Origin: a virus
Reading direction: 5' to 3' (one strand)
DNA length: 43,663 bases
IMG/VR virus record: IMGVR_UViG_3300033156_000258
Location: 1-43,663 of that record
Shown piece after piece: positions 12,669 to 22,500 of the stretch. How positions within the stretch are numbered: the stretch's first letter is position 1; every line of letters begins with the position of its first letter. A model generated the notes under the pieces. The model was given only the letters and a program-made list of their open reading frames with translations. It was not told the DNA's origin and made no database searches. A program made the position numbers and the translations under genes.

Positions 12669-15073
12669 TGGCATGGATTGAAGTACCGGAGGGACGAAGG
12701 CGTCACTCCAAACTCTTCCAAGATAGCGATGATCCTACACGGTTTGCTATTGATGGGATTGTGGGCCTGCCCCTGCATTATGAGGGGCAGCTCGATAGCG
12801 GCGTTCACGACACCCAGGTAGATCTCACACCTCAGCGTGTTTTGGCCGGCGGAAATGATGGCTGGCGGATTATCAACAATGGCTGGCACTATTTCCTCGG
12901 GCAGCCCGCAGGTAAGGCGACCGATGGATGGGTTGGCTTTGGCGGAAGAAAAGGCGCCGCATGGCTGCTTTTCAGACTGCTCAGGATGGGCTATATCCAT
13001 TGGCCGACGAGATCCTGGGATGATATTGCTGGTGCCCCAAACTATGACCGGCAGAATCTCAGCCGCCAGGTGCAGAGGATTGAGCTGCCATCCACGGGAG
13101 AGACAATCCCTGCGCGTTGCATATCCACCTGGAATGATATCTGGAGCGCCTCTGTTGGCGGGCCGGTCGATGTCAGATGGCAGGCGGACCCACGCAGGCT
13201 GAAGGAAGAGATTGTCGTCAGCGAGGCTGCTCGCAATTGGATCACAAGCAACCACCCTCCGGCGACTCCCGCAAATGAAACTTATCTCGCATTTGTCTTT
13301 CGCATCGACCCCTCGCAGATACCGCGCTGGGTCAAAAATGGCATTCTCCAGAACATCGAGGATGATTTTGATGATGACGGCGCGCCCGGCATCGAGCTTC
13401 GAGATGCTCTGGATAACCTGCTCGCATTTCTGCCTGTCTCCGAGCTGAGAGTGCCCTCAAGCGACCCCTGGCTTGATAATCCTCCGGTTCAGCTCAAGAA
13501 GCGTATCTGGAAAGACGGGACCAACTATTACTTGCTCGTTGGTGCCAGGGTTGACCAGATCGCCGCCCTGCCCGCAGGCGATTTGATATTTGACCCGACC
13601 TTGGAAGAAGATATCGCTGCGAGCGCCGATGATGCAGACGAGGCCGGCGACGGAGGCTTCGATCTCACCGGCGATAACGTTGATTGCTATTCTTACCACG
13701 AGGCAACCAATCCAAGCTATCAGCACGCGGGTTTTCGCTTTCAGACAGTAGAGGTGCCACAAGGGGCCACGATTGACGCCGCCTATTTGGACTTATATGT
13801 AAATGCGGTATTGAATGGCTATGATGCTTTTATCTATGGCAATGATGTTGATGATGCGGTGGATTTCAGCACGGATGCAGATATTGATGGGCGGACAAGG
13901 ACAACCGCAAACGTTTTCATTGACACTACGCCTGCGGATGACGATTACAACCAGACCCCATCGATTGTTTCAATCGTACAAGAAATTGTGGATCGCGAAG
14001 GCTGGGAGTCCGGCAATGATATGTGTTTCTTGTTCATTGCCGTCAACGACAATGGCACAAACGAATTCGTGCGCCACGACAGTTATGATAAATCTGGCGG
14101 CAATCCCGGCAAGCTACACATTGAATACACCGCCGCCGCAGGCGGCCCGGAGCCCAACGTCTCCGATGGCGTCAGCGTTGCCGATACGCCCTCAGTAAGC
14201 CCGATCGTAATTCCCGATCTCTCAGAATCCGAAGCGGTTACGGTAACAGATGCGCCGACCCTGCTTCTAGGACTTGATCTGCCGACCGAGCAGGAAGCGG
14301 TATCTGTCGGCGATACGGCCTCGGTTTCTCCGCTCACAATCCCAGGTCTTTCGGAGCAAGAGGCCGTCTCGGTCGGCGAAGCGGCGCAAGCCGAGATCGC
14401 CATTCCCGGCGTCTCTGAGCAAGAAGCGATCACGGTCGGCGATTCCCCAAGCGTCCAGATAACCACCATCTCTGATTTGAGCGTTTCCGAGGCTGAGACG
14501 ATCAGCGTAGGCGACAGCGCGACCGTGCAGCGTGTGATCCCCGGAATTCTTGAGATCTTCGCCAGCGACGCGGTTACGATCACAGATGCGCCTGGCTTCA
14601 TGATCGATCCACTCCTACTGCTGATCTCGGAGCCCGTGGCGGTGGCTGAGGCGCTGGTCGCGGAAATCCCAGGTATTGCAAAGGGGCCTGATCCAGTATG
14701 GAGGCGCTACCGCAGGGATGAATTTCCCGAACTTCCGCATGTGCCCAAGCCGCGGCGATCTCCGGCCCAAGAGCGCATGGAACGTCTCAATGAGGCCGTA
14801 CGCGAGCGCGAGCGCCGGGAGGCCGAGGCCGCGCAGCTCGCGAGCCTGCGGGACCAAGCACAGGAAAGGGTTGCTCAAAAGCTCGCCGCGCAGCGTCTCG
14901 AGCAGCAGAGGGCCGAGCAGCGGCGCATAAGCAGCATGATCAATCTGGAGATTGGCCGCATCAAGCAGGAAGCACGGGAGGCTCGCAAGGCTGAGATGGA
15001 TAAGATCAGGCGCAAGAATCTGCGTAAGGCAAGGGCCAAGCTACGGCGCCAGCGGAAGAAGAAAAAGAAATGA
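12668..15073 (+). CDS. Large modular fibre-like virion protein with repeats and a charged coiled coil (801 aa)
   Basis: Four regions are visible. Residues 1 to about 350 are an unrecognised N-terminal part. Residues about 350-490 resemble a DNRLRE-type carbohydrate-binding beta domain (HAGFRFQTVEVPQGATI, AYLDLYVN, then KLHIEYT). Residues about 495-670 hold seven to eight degenerate 20-25-residue repeats around SEQEAVSVGDTASV. From about 690 to the end is a long charged helix rich in Glu, Arg and Ala that ends in KKKKK. The carbohydrate-binding-like domain and the repeats suggest a receptor-binding or fibre protein. It is placed before the terminase, which is unusual for a fibre. Confidence 0.65.
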   Translation: MAWIEVPEGRRRHSKLFQDSDDPTRFAIDGIVGLPLHYEGQLDSGVHDTQVDLTPQRVLAGGNDGWRIINNGWHYFLGQPAGKATDGWVGFGGRKGAAWLLFRLLRMGYIHWPTRSWDDIAGAPNYDRQNLSRQVQRIELPSTGETIPARCISTWNDIWSASVGGPVDVRWQADPRRLKEEIVVSEAARNWITSNHPPATPANETYLAFVFRIDPSQIPRWVKNGILQNIEDDFDDDGAPGIELRDALDNLLAFLPVSELRVPSSDPWLDNPPVQLKKRIWKDGTNYYLLVGARVDQIAALPAGDLIFDPTLEEDIAASADDADEAGDGGFDLTGDNVDCYSYHEATNPSYQHAGFRFQTVEVPQGATIDAAYLDLYVNAVLNGYDAFIYGNDVDDAVDFSTDADIDGRTRTTANVFIDTTPADDDYNQTPSIVSIVQEIVDREGWESGNDMCFLFIAVNDNGTNEFVRHDSYDKSGGNPGKLHIEYTAAAGGPEPNVSDGVSVADTPSVSPIVIPDLSESEAVTVTDAPTLLLGLDLPTEQEAVSVGDTASVSPLTIPGLSEQEAVSVGEAAQAEIAIPGVSEQEAITVGDSPSVQITTISDLSVSEAETISVGDSATVQRVIPGILEIFASDAVTITDAPGFMIDPLLLLISEPVAVAEALVAEIPGIAKGPDPVWRRYRRDEFPELPHVPKPRRSPAQERMERLNEAVRERERREAEAAQLASLRDQAQERVAQKLAAQRLEQQRAEQRRISSMINLEIGRIKQEAREARKAEMDKIRRKNLRKARAKLRRQRKKKKK

Positions 15074-16695
15074 CCCGTGCCCATGATTTGATGCTCGATT
15101 ATCTGACCTGGCACAAGATCGGCGATGCCAAAAAGCGTGATCGGGCATTCGAGGCCATCTACGAGGAAGTGAAGGCCGACACCGTGGACGGCTTCGATCT
15201 CTATTATCAATTCCGCCGGGGCATGATCATGCCGCGGCATGTGAGGGCCTGGGCGGATGAGTTTTACGGAATCGGCGGAAGCCGCCTCTGCAATGTGGCC
15301 TTCCGAGGCGCCACAAAGACCACCTGGGCGGAGACATTCCAGGAATATCAGATCGGACTACATCCGGAGAGATCGAATTTGCTGGTGCAGGCAAGCGATG
15401 ATAGCGCCGAACAGTTTGCGAGCAATGTGGCCGACACGATTGCAAAGATGCCTGAATGGAAGCTATTCTTTCCGCATGTTGTCCCTGACGAAGAAAAGGG
15501 ATGGGGCGCGAAGGGCTATTATGTGAGAGTGCAGGGCGCGCCTGATTGGGAACGAAAACGGCATAAGGACCCGACCATGCTCGGAGCCAGCTACAAGGCG
15601 GCGGTTGTCGTCGGCAAGCATCCCACCGGCGTATTCAACATGGACGATATCAATGACGATAAGAACACGGAATCAGATCGGGAGAGCGCCAAGACGAATC
15701 GCATTGTGACCGATACGCTATTTCCAATGACGGAGGGCACGCGGCACAAGATATTCTCTCAAACGCCCTGGACGCGAAAGGACGCTCTTGCACTTGTCAG
15801 ACAAACGGGAATATGGCATGTGATCGAAACGCCTGTGATGAGCATCGTGCCGGAGGGCGCCCCGGGCGCGCAATGGATTGAGATCAAGGATGCAGATGGC
15901 TTTGTGCATTTCGCGGACTGGGCGATATTGACCTGGCCGGAGAAATTCAATCGGGATCTGATCGAGGAGAAATACCGCGAGGTTGGGGCAAGAGGCTTTG
16001 CGAGGATGTATATGCTGAGCTTGAAACAGGCTGAGGGTGCCGTTCTGAAGGCCGGCTGGCTTCACAAGATGCCTAATGATCACATAAATCAAACCTGGCC
16101 GGTGTTCATGGGAATAGACTACGCGGAGATTACGACCGCTGATATCGGGAAGGATCCTGACTATTTATCAATCACATTCGCCAGACAGCTCCCGAATGGG
16201 CGCCTGGTCATCATAGATGGCTTCCGGGGGCATCTGGATCAGGGCCAGGCCGAGCAGAAAGTCAAGTTCTTTGCGCACCTGTACGGGCAATATCTGGTTG
16301 CGATCGGCGTCGAGATGGATGGCAGCGGCCGGAGCTTCTATAGTACCCTGGTCCGGCAGACGGATTTGCCGCTTTACCCATCTTTCACCAGGGGGAAATC
16401 GAAAGAGCATCGCATCGAGAAGATCATGGCGCCCTATTTCGAATTCCGCCGGGTCTGGATCGCGGAAGATGAAACCGAATGGCTGCGAGCCTTCAAGGAT
16501 GAATGGCTCAATTGGCCGAATAGCGAACATGATGATACGCTGGATTCGACATTTCATTGTCTGGCCGCGGCGGGCGTCCTTTTTGAACAAACGCAGGCCG
16601 ATGCCAGGCAAGAGCCGTATTCATATGGCGCATGGTCCGAGAAGCGCAAGCGGGAAGACAAGAATATGTGGGTGGAGCTGAGCAAACATGGCTGA
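15070..16695 (+). CDS. terL: Terminase large subunit (541 aa)
   Basis: The packaging motor carries an ATPase domain with a deviant Walker A, AFRGATKTTW (residues 77-86), a Walker B-like VFNMDDIND near 190, and a C-terminal RNase-H-like nuclease with MGIDYAE (about 346) and HDDTLDS (about 487). The length fits a complete protein. It overlaps the fibre-like gene by 4 bases (ATGA) and the portal gene by 8, so the packaging genes are coupled. It translocates DNA into the prohead through the portal and cuts the concatemer. Confidence 0.93.
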   Translation: MTRAHDLMLDYLTWHKIGDAKKRDRAFEAIYEEVKADTVDGFDLYYQFRRGMIMPRHVRAWADEFYGIGGSRLCNVAFRGATKTTWAETFQEYQIGLHPERSNLLVQASDDSAEQFASNVADTIAKMPEWKLFFPHVVPDEEKGWGAKGYYVRVQGAPDWERKRHKDPTMLGASYKAAVVVGKHPTGVFNMDDINDDKNTESDRESAKTNRIVTDTLFPMTEGTRHKIFSQTPWTRKDALALVRQTGIWHVIETPVMSIVPEGAPGAQWIEIKDADGFVHFADWAILTWPEKFNRDLIEEKYREVGARGFARMYMLSLKQAEGAVLKAGWLHKMPNDHINQTWPVFMGIDYAEITTADIGKDPDYLSITFARQLPNGRLVIIDGFRGHLDQGQAEQKVKFFAHLYGQYLVAIGVEMDGSGRSFYSTLVRQTDLPLYPSFTRGKSKEHRIEKIMAPYFEFRRVWIAEDETEWLRAFKDEWLNWPNSEHDDTLDSTFHCLAAAGVLFEQTQADARQEPYSYGAWSEKRKREDKNMWVELSKHG

Positions 16696-18601
16696 GAAAA
16701 CGCATCAGGATATCGTAAAGATCGCCAATTATTTGATCGAGCGTGACAGGAAGCTTAGGGAGGCGCAGGAAGATTATGAGCGTATGTCGCGGTTGTCATA
16801 CAAGCTGCCCGCTGCGCTGCGCAATCTGGAATGGGTGCGGCCTATTATCACTACCAAACCCTATGATGCCTTGAGGGGCGCGGTGCGGGCCTTTGCCAAT
16901 CTCAATGAACGCCTCTATATCAATCCGGTTACTTGCCTTGATCAGGCCGGCGTGGATAGCGATGAGAGCATTGCCGCAATCGAGATGGCGAATAAATGGG
17001 AAAAGGCCCTGCAATGGGCACAGGAGAAGGCGGCCCGAAGAAAGGCCGCGTTCCGTTCTTCGATCATGTATTCGTCCGTTCTCTATCATGAAATCATCGG
17101 ATATCTCATTCATCTTCCGACTGAGTTCAAGATCATCGATATCGGGCAAGCACGCGAGAATGCGGCGCTTCGTTATGGAGATTGGGCTTCGAGGGTCGTG
17201 CATCCCAAAATGGCTCATATCGATTATTCCGATTACATGGCGGAACGCGCTCTTTTCGCAAGCGTCAGGACTGCCGAACAAATCGTGCAATTGCGAGGCG
17301 ATAGGGCCAGAGAGATCAGGGGGAAGATTGAAAATGACCCCGCGCATGCGAGCGCGGAGTATGTCGAATTCAATTACATCGATTACGACTGCCAGCATAT
17401 TTGGGCGGTCGAGGGAAATGTCGAATCGGTGATCGAGGAAGAGGGCATTGAGATCCTCGAGCCTAGGCCCTGGATGGAAATCGATGGCAAGCCGGCGCCA
17501 TTCCTGCCAGTCATAGCTGCCGCGGGCGGCATCGATTTCGAAGATGCGCCTGAGCATAAGCGTAAGCCCTTGCTCTATTCCGTCCGGCAAGCGGAGCTCT
17601 GGGCAATTGCGAATATCATGGGCACAATCAATTATTCTAAGGCCCTGGCCGAAGCCAATGCGCCCATTCATGTATTCAAGGGAGCTGATCGGACGAGGGT
17701 AGATCATACTGAGCCGGGTGGAAGGCTCGATCTTCCTCCGGGGCCATTCTCCGAATATCACCGCATTCAGAATTATGGGCTCGAGCCATCCATGATGCAG
17801 TCTTTTGACCGGCTGGAGCAGGCCATTAATAGCACCACGCTTTCAGAGATTCTTGTGACAGGCTTGCCGATGGGAGGCGTCGAAGCCTATGCCGCCTACA
17901 ATCTACAGGTGCAGACTGCGCTCGCCTCGCTTGGCGATTTCAAAGAAGTGGCTGAGCGCTTCTATGATGCCTATTATGAGCGCATGCTTCTGATAGCTCA
18001 CTATACCGGCAATGATATAGTGGGCTATGAAGTCGATCGAGAGAAAAAGAAAATCAAGAAGTATGTGATCGACGCAAACAAGATCAATCCGCGGGCAATC
18101 TATCTGAAAACGGAATTGACGCCGGATGTGCCAGTAGATCGCGTGCAGCGCGTGACAGCAGCCCGGGTGATGTCCGAAGTGCTGAATTATTCTCCGCAGC
18201 GCATCTACAAATTCCTGGGCGATTCGGATCCTGAGGGCGCATTCAGGGAATGGAAGCGCTGGCAATTGGATCTGGCAAACTTCTCGGGCAAGTTAGAGCG
18301 CATGAGGGCGGAGGCGTCGGGCCAATATGAACGCGATGTGATCGAGATGGCCCAGCAGATTGTTCAGAATAATCTGGCTCAGCAGCAGGTGAATATCGGC
18401 GGCGGCGATGGCGCAGGCCAGCTTCCTCCCGAATTCGAGATAATGCAGGAGCAGTTCGGCGCAGAGCAGGGGCCTATGGAAGGCATGGAATCCACAATGA
18501 CCCCGCCGATCGAGGCCAGCCCCGAGGGCGCCACATATGAGGGTGCTACGGGCAGGGATCGCCTCGGCAATCAGGCCGCAGAAATACCAGGAGCGCCATG
18601 A
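16688..18601 (+). CDS. Portal protein (637 aa)
   Basis: Length, position directly after the large terminase, the N-terminal TKPYDALRGAVRAFANLNERL region, a central helical stem, and a C-terminal acidic, Gln/Gly/Pro-rich tail identify it as the dodecameric portal through which DNA enters and leaves. The end overlaps the next gene by ATGA. No protease or MuF minor-head gene follows it; the giant protein takes that place. Confidence 0.85.
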   Translation: MAEKTHQDIVKIANYLIERDRKLREAQEDYERMSRLSYKLPAALRNLEWVRPIITTKPYDALRGAVRAFANLNERLYINPVTCLDQAGVDSDESIAAIEMANKWEKALQWAQEKAARRKAAFRSSIMYSSVLYHEIIGYLIHLPTEFKIIDIGQARENAALRYGDWASRVVHPKMAHIDYSDYMAERALFASVRTAEQIVQLRGDRAREIRGKIENDPAHASAEYVEFNYIDYDCQHIWAVEGNVESVIEEEGIEILEPRPWMEIDGKPAPFLPVIAAAGGIDFEDAPEHKRKPLLYSVRQAELWAIANIMGTINYSKALAEANAPIHVFKGADRTRVDHTEPGGRLDLPPGPFSEYHRIQNYGLEPSMMQSFDRLEQAINSTTLSEILVTGLPMGGVEAYAAYNLQVQTALASLGDFKEVAERFYDAYYERMLLIAHYTGNDIVGYEVDREKKKIKKYVIDANKINPRAIYLKTELTPDVPVDRVQRVTAARVMSEVLNYSPQRIYKFLGDSDPEGAFREWKRWQLDLANFSGKLERMRAEASGQYERDVIEMAQQIVQNNLAQQQVNIGGGDGAGQLPPEFEIMQEQFGAEQGPMEGMESTMTPPIEASPEGATYEGATGRDRLGNQAAEIPGAP

Positions 18602-18885
18602 TGCTAGGCTTCACGGAAAGAGATTTTGACATTTCCCTCGAGGAGATAAATGAGCAGAACGACGATCTGATCGCTCGCTATCTGAAGGATATGCTTGGGC
18701 ATCGGAAAGAGCTTCTTGCGGAGAAGTATCGCAGGATCACAGGGCGATTGTTGCCCGAAAGCGAGTTGCAAGATGGCGCGAGGATATTGGACAAGGGAAA
18801 CCGCAGAGCAGGCGCAGCGAGCGGGCCTGAAGCAGAGCAGCCTGGCTATTCCCCGTATCAGGCGCCCTATACTCCCCAGGGTTGA
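18598..18885 (+). CDS. Hypothetical virion-region protein (95 aa)
   Basis: This is an acidic helical N-terminus (TERDFDISLEEINEQNDDLI) followed by a basic helix and a Pro/Tyr/Gln tail. It starts at an ATGATG that overlaps the portal stop and overlaps the next gene by about 113 bases in another frame. It could be a head completion or internal protein; nothing is diagnostic. Confidence 0.65.
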   Translation: MMLGFTERDFDISLEEINEQNDDLIARYLKDMLGHRKELLAEKYRRITGRLLPESELQDGARILDKGNRRAGAASGPEAEQPGYSPYQAPYTPQG

Positions 18886-19546
18886 GACGCCTCGGCCGCC
18901 AAGAGGCGTGACCAGGCAGAGATATGAAACATCGCGCCAGCGCAAGGGCGCCTATGGCACCTGGACGCGGCCGATGATGAAAGAACTTACCCAGAGAGGC
19001 GCGCCGCTTGCGGGCGTAACCGTTTCTACATTGGGCAGCCCAGCAGCTCTCAGGCCAACGGGATTGATGGGTCGCGCTGGCGCCATTGCGCAGACGCCAT
19101 CTGAAAGCTATCGGGGGACATCGGCGATCACACAAACTCCATCCGAGCGCTATACGGGACCTGCGGAAAGCATTCGCAGACAGGGCGGCTCGATACAGGG
19201 CCGCATAGGCGATGCCGCCCGCTATACTGCCCAGACGCTTTTCGGCGGATGGGACGTGCGCACCGGCACCTATTTCACCGGCGCATACGATTCCGAGGGC
19301 AATCTTGTCAACCCTGAGCTGGTTCCCAATATGCTGTCGCCTGAAGTGGGCAACGCAATAGGCTTGACTGAAGAGGACCGCATTGCTTTGGGATATAACC
19401 CCGAATGGCCCTATGAGCTTCAAGAGGTGACGTCCTATAGCGGAGGCGGCGGAGGCGGAGGCGGAGGCAGAGGCTATAGACGCGGCGGAGGCGGAGGCTA
19501 TGTGACAAGGCCTCAGGCGTGGGGCCTCCACCATTGGAGATATTGA
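18773..19546 (+). CDS. Arg/Pro/Gly-rich virion-region protein (257 aa)
   Basis: The protein has a basic, Pro-rich N-terminus (RPILPRVETPRPPRG), a repeated TPSESYRGTSAITQ / TPSERYTGPAE motif, a compact central part ending YELQEVTSYS, and a poly-Gly tail of nine Gly with Arg and Tyr. I chose ATG 18773, the first plausible start, which overlaps the upstream gene in a different frame; the frame is open back to 18695. It is probably a structural or internal virion protein with disordered tails. The stop overlaps the giant protein's start as TGATG. Confidence 0.6.
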   Translation: MARGYWTRETAEQAQRAGLKQSSLAIPRIRRPILPRVETPRPPRGVTRQRYETSRQRKGAYGTWTRPMMKELTQRGAPLAGVTVSTLGSPAALRPTGLMGRAGAIAQTPSESYRGTSAITQTPSERYTGPAESIRRQGGSIQGRIGDAARYTAQTLFGGWDVRTGTYFTGAYDSEGNLVNPELVPNMLSPEVGNAIGLTEEDRIALGYNPEWPYELQEVTSYSGGGGGGGGGRGYRRGGGGGYVTRPQAWGLHHWRY

Positions 19547-22500
19547 TGACCGAGAATCCCGAGCAGCAGGCACCTGAGGAAGAAAAAGAGCCGCAAGAGG
19601 AAGGTTTCCCGCGGCCAACGGCTCAATTCCCGGGCAAGATTGAAAACATTCAACGTGCGGTTGCGGCAAGGCGTGAGTATTTCCGCGGCCAGATCCGAGT
19701 GCCAACGCCTCCACGCGTGCTGCGCATGCCGTCCGGCAAAGAGATCACGCTTCCCAGGACGCCGACAGACTGGAACGCCCTCCGCAGGCTGGATGAGAAT
19801 TTTCTAACAGGCCAGCCCGAGCATCTCTCCAGATACGATGAGCTGAGCGAACGTGAGCGGCTCTGGATTTCAAGATTTGCTGGCGCTCCAGATTATCCGA
19901 TCGTCCAATGGGGAGCCAAGCTGCTTGAAAATATCGGCGATATTCCCGTGGCCGGCCCGGCGCTTGAATGGCTCGGCAAGGGCGCGATAGATGCGCTCAA
20001 TTGGAGCTGGATGGAACTTGAGCGGCATTTGGGCTATGCGGCTCAACACTTGCATGATCCCGATCTGCGCACCGCCGAGGCGATGGAGATCTATAGGCGC
20101 CCCGATCTTCGATGGAGATTGCGGCGAAATCCCGAAATGGTGGAATCGCTGAGCCCAATTCAACGCAAGGCATGGGCCGCATGGCAGGCATCAGATTATT
20201 TCTATCAGGCTGCGCCTATCGGCTATGACGAATGGGCATCATTATTCAAATTGTTTGCGGCCGGGGCGCCGGCAATAGAGGCCAAGGAAGCGCCTGAAGA
20301 AGCGCCATTCTGGAAAAGATTCAGATTGACCTATCCGCTGCTGCAGGTGTTCGAGGAGCGTATCAAGAACGGCACCTTCTTTGCGGCCGACAAGATTGGC
20401 CCCTATGAGCGCGCCTGGATGGAGCGCTACGGCATCGACATCGTTTTCGGCGAGGAGTATTACGAAGATAGCGCTAGGAAATGGAGGGCATTTTTAGATT
20501 GGCAAAACGATCCCGAGGAGGCGGGACTTAGTGAATTAATCAAGCTGCGCCAGGACCTTATCAATGGCGCCGACCTCGAAACTGCATATGCGGCATATAT
20601 CGAGAGAAGCGGTGCGCTCGCTTTCCGGGGCCAGATCAATGAGATCTTGATGGCGATCGCGCTGGACCCGATGAATTACATCATGCCCTATCTGCGGCCA
20701 GTCGAGCGGCTTCATGCACTTCGCCAAACGCTGCTTTTCAACAGGGTCGCGCCAGAGGTTATGCAGGCCGCCGAGGAATTGAAGCGGGCCGCATCGCTGG
20801 TCGATCAGGTCGATGATTTCGCCCGCTTCGCCGATGATATCGCCCGCATAGGCGAGAAGATGGCCGTTGAGGGCGTGGAAGAAATTGTTGAAAACGTCAA
20901 GAATATGGCGAAAGCAGGCGTCTCTGATGCAGCGGAATATCAAAAAGCGCTTGCGCCGCTGGACGATATCGTTTCCCGGCTGGATGAATTGAAGGACATG
21001 CCTCGCTACGGCCGATTTATCATCGCGCTCACGGGCGGGGATCCTCTCCATCCAACATTCGGGGCCAAGCGATTCCGGCTGAACCCGCTTGCCTTGAGCG
21101 CCACGGCCCGCGTGAATGAATATCTAGATACGGTCTATAACAATCTCTCCATTATGCTCAGAATGGCCGATGGGGTAGAGGGCTCTAGGGGAATGGTGGC
21201 AATCTTCAAACGGGCTGCGGCGGGCGCCTTTGGCAAGACCTTCGGGCATATGTTCGTCTCGCCCATTGGAAGGCATGTACAGGCTGTCTATCGCTATGCA
21301 AGCTCCAAGATCGATGATCTTCTTCTTGTATATCAGCAGACGAAACCGCTGGTCGCCAGGGCGCGTACATTCGCCAGTCTTCTCGGGGAGGACCTGGTCG
21401 AAATGGTTACGCGGCTTGGAGAGAGCGCCGATGAGGCACAGGCAATCCTGAAAGCCGCGATAGAAAGGCTTGATGAATTGGCGGCAGCGGGCCAGCTCAC
21501 GGAAGCGCAGAGGCTTCTCCGGCAAGCCATCAGGCAAAGGCGCTTTGGAGTCGATGATCTGGTCGAGATCGGCGCCATGCTCAAAAGCACTCCGGACAAG
21601 ATCATCCCCTATACGCCCGAATTATTCCGAGCCGCCATGATGAATGAGGTCGTCGAGGCGGCGGCCAAGCTGGGCGAGCTGCATTTTGGAATACAGGAAA
21701 TGCGTTGGCTGGAGAAGGGCGCTAATTATTTGAAGGCCGCCGAAAGCTTGCTCCTTCTCGGCTTCAACCCTAAGTATCCGATCCAGAACTTCTTCAACAA
21801 CGAAGTGACGATGGTAGCGCGGGGTCTTTATGGGCTTATCCTACCGGATTTCCTAAGCCGAAAGATTCCCGCGACCAGGAAGATCATCCTCACGGTTGAG
21901 GATTATTTCCGCTCGCATGGCTACGAGCCGGCACGATTGTTCGAGGGTTATGGCATCGTTGGCCCGGATATGCTCGAGGAAGCCGGCGAATTCATGGCAA
22001 CAAAGGCCGAGCGGCAAGCGCTAATCAGAGGTCGCCAGATTGTCAGACAAACTCTTTGGGGGCCTCAACCCAGGCTTGGTCGGAAGTTTCTTGATTTCAC
22101 CAGGAATATAAAGGGCTTCCGCCAGGTGTCGGCGGCGATGGAGAGATGGGCGCGGCAGCGCTCCATGATGATCGGGCATATGAAAGCATGGAATCAGCTC
22201 TGGCGGCCCGGGAAGGCTTTCAGCCGCCTGGATGATTTCAGGCCCAGTCTGGCTGCCAGACTCGCTGAACACGATGATGAGCTTCCAAGGATCATCGAGG
22301 ACCTCGCGGCTGCGTCCAGGCAGCCTAAAGATTTTGATTCCCTTGCAGCGCTTGAGGATTTGCAGCTCAATGCTGAAACGATATTCCGGCGCACCGCAGA
22401 GGAGCTCGGCCTTGATGTGACGGAAATGCCCGAGATCGTGGGCTTCGATGTTCAGGAAGCGGTAAGGGCGAGGCTGGCCGAATTGCCCGCCAGACCCAAT

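Noticed and set aside
16796-17761. 321-residue minus-strand frame within the portal gene
   Set aside because: Antisense to the portal coding frame, which is consistent from end to end; no neighbouring minus-strand genes.
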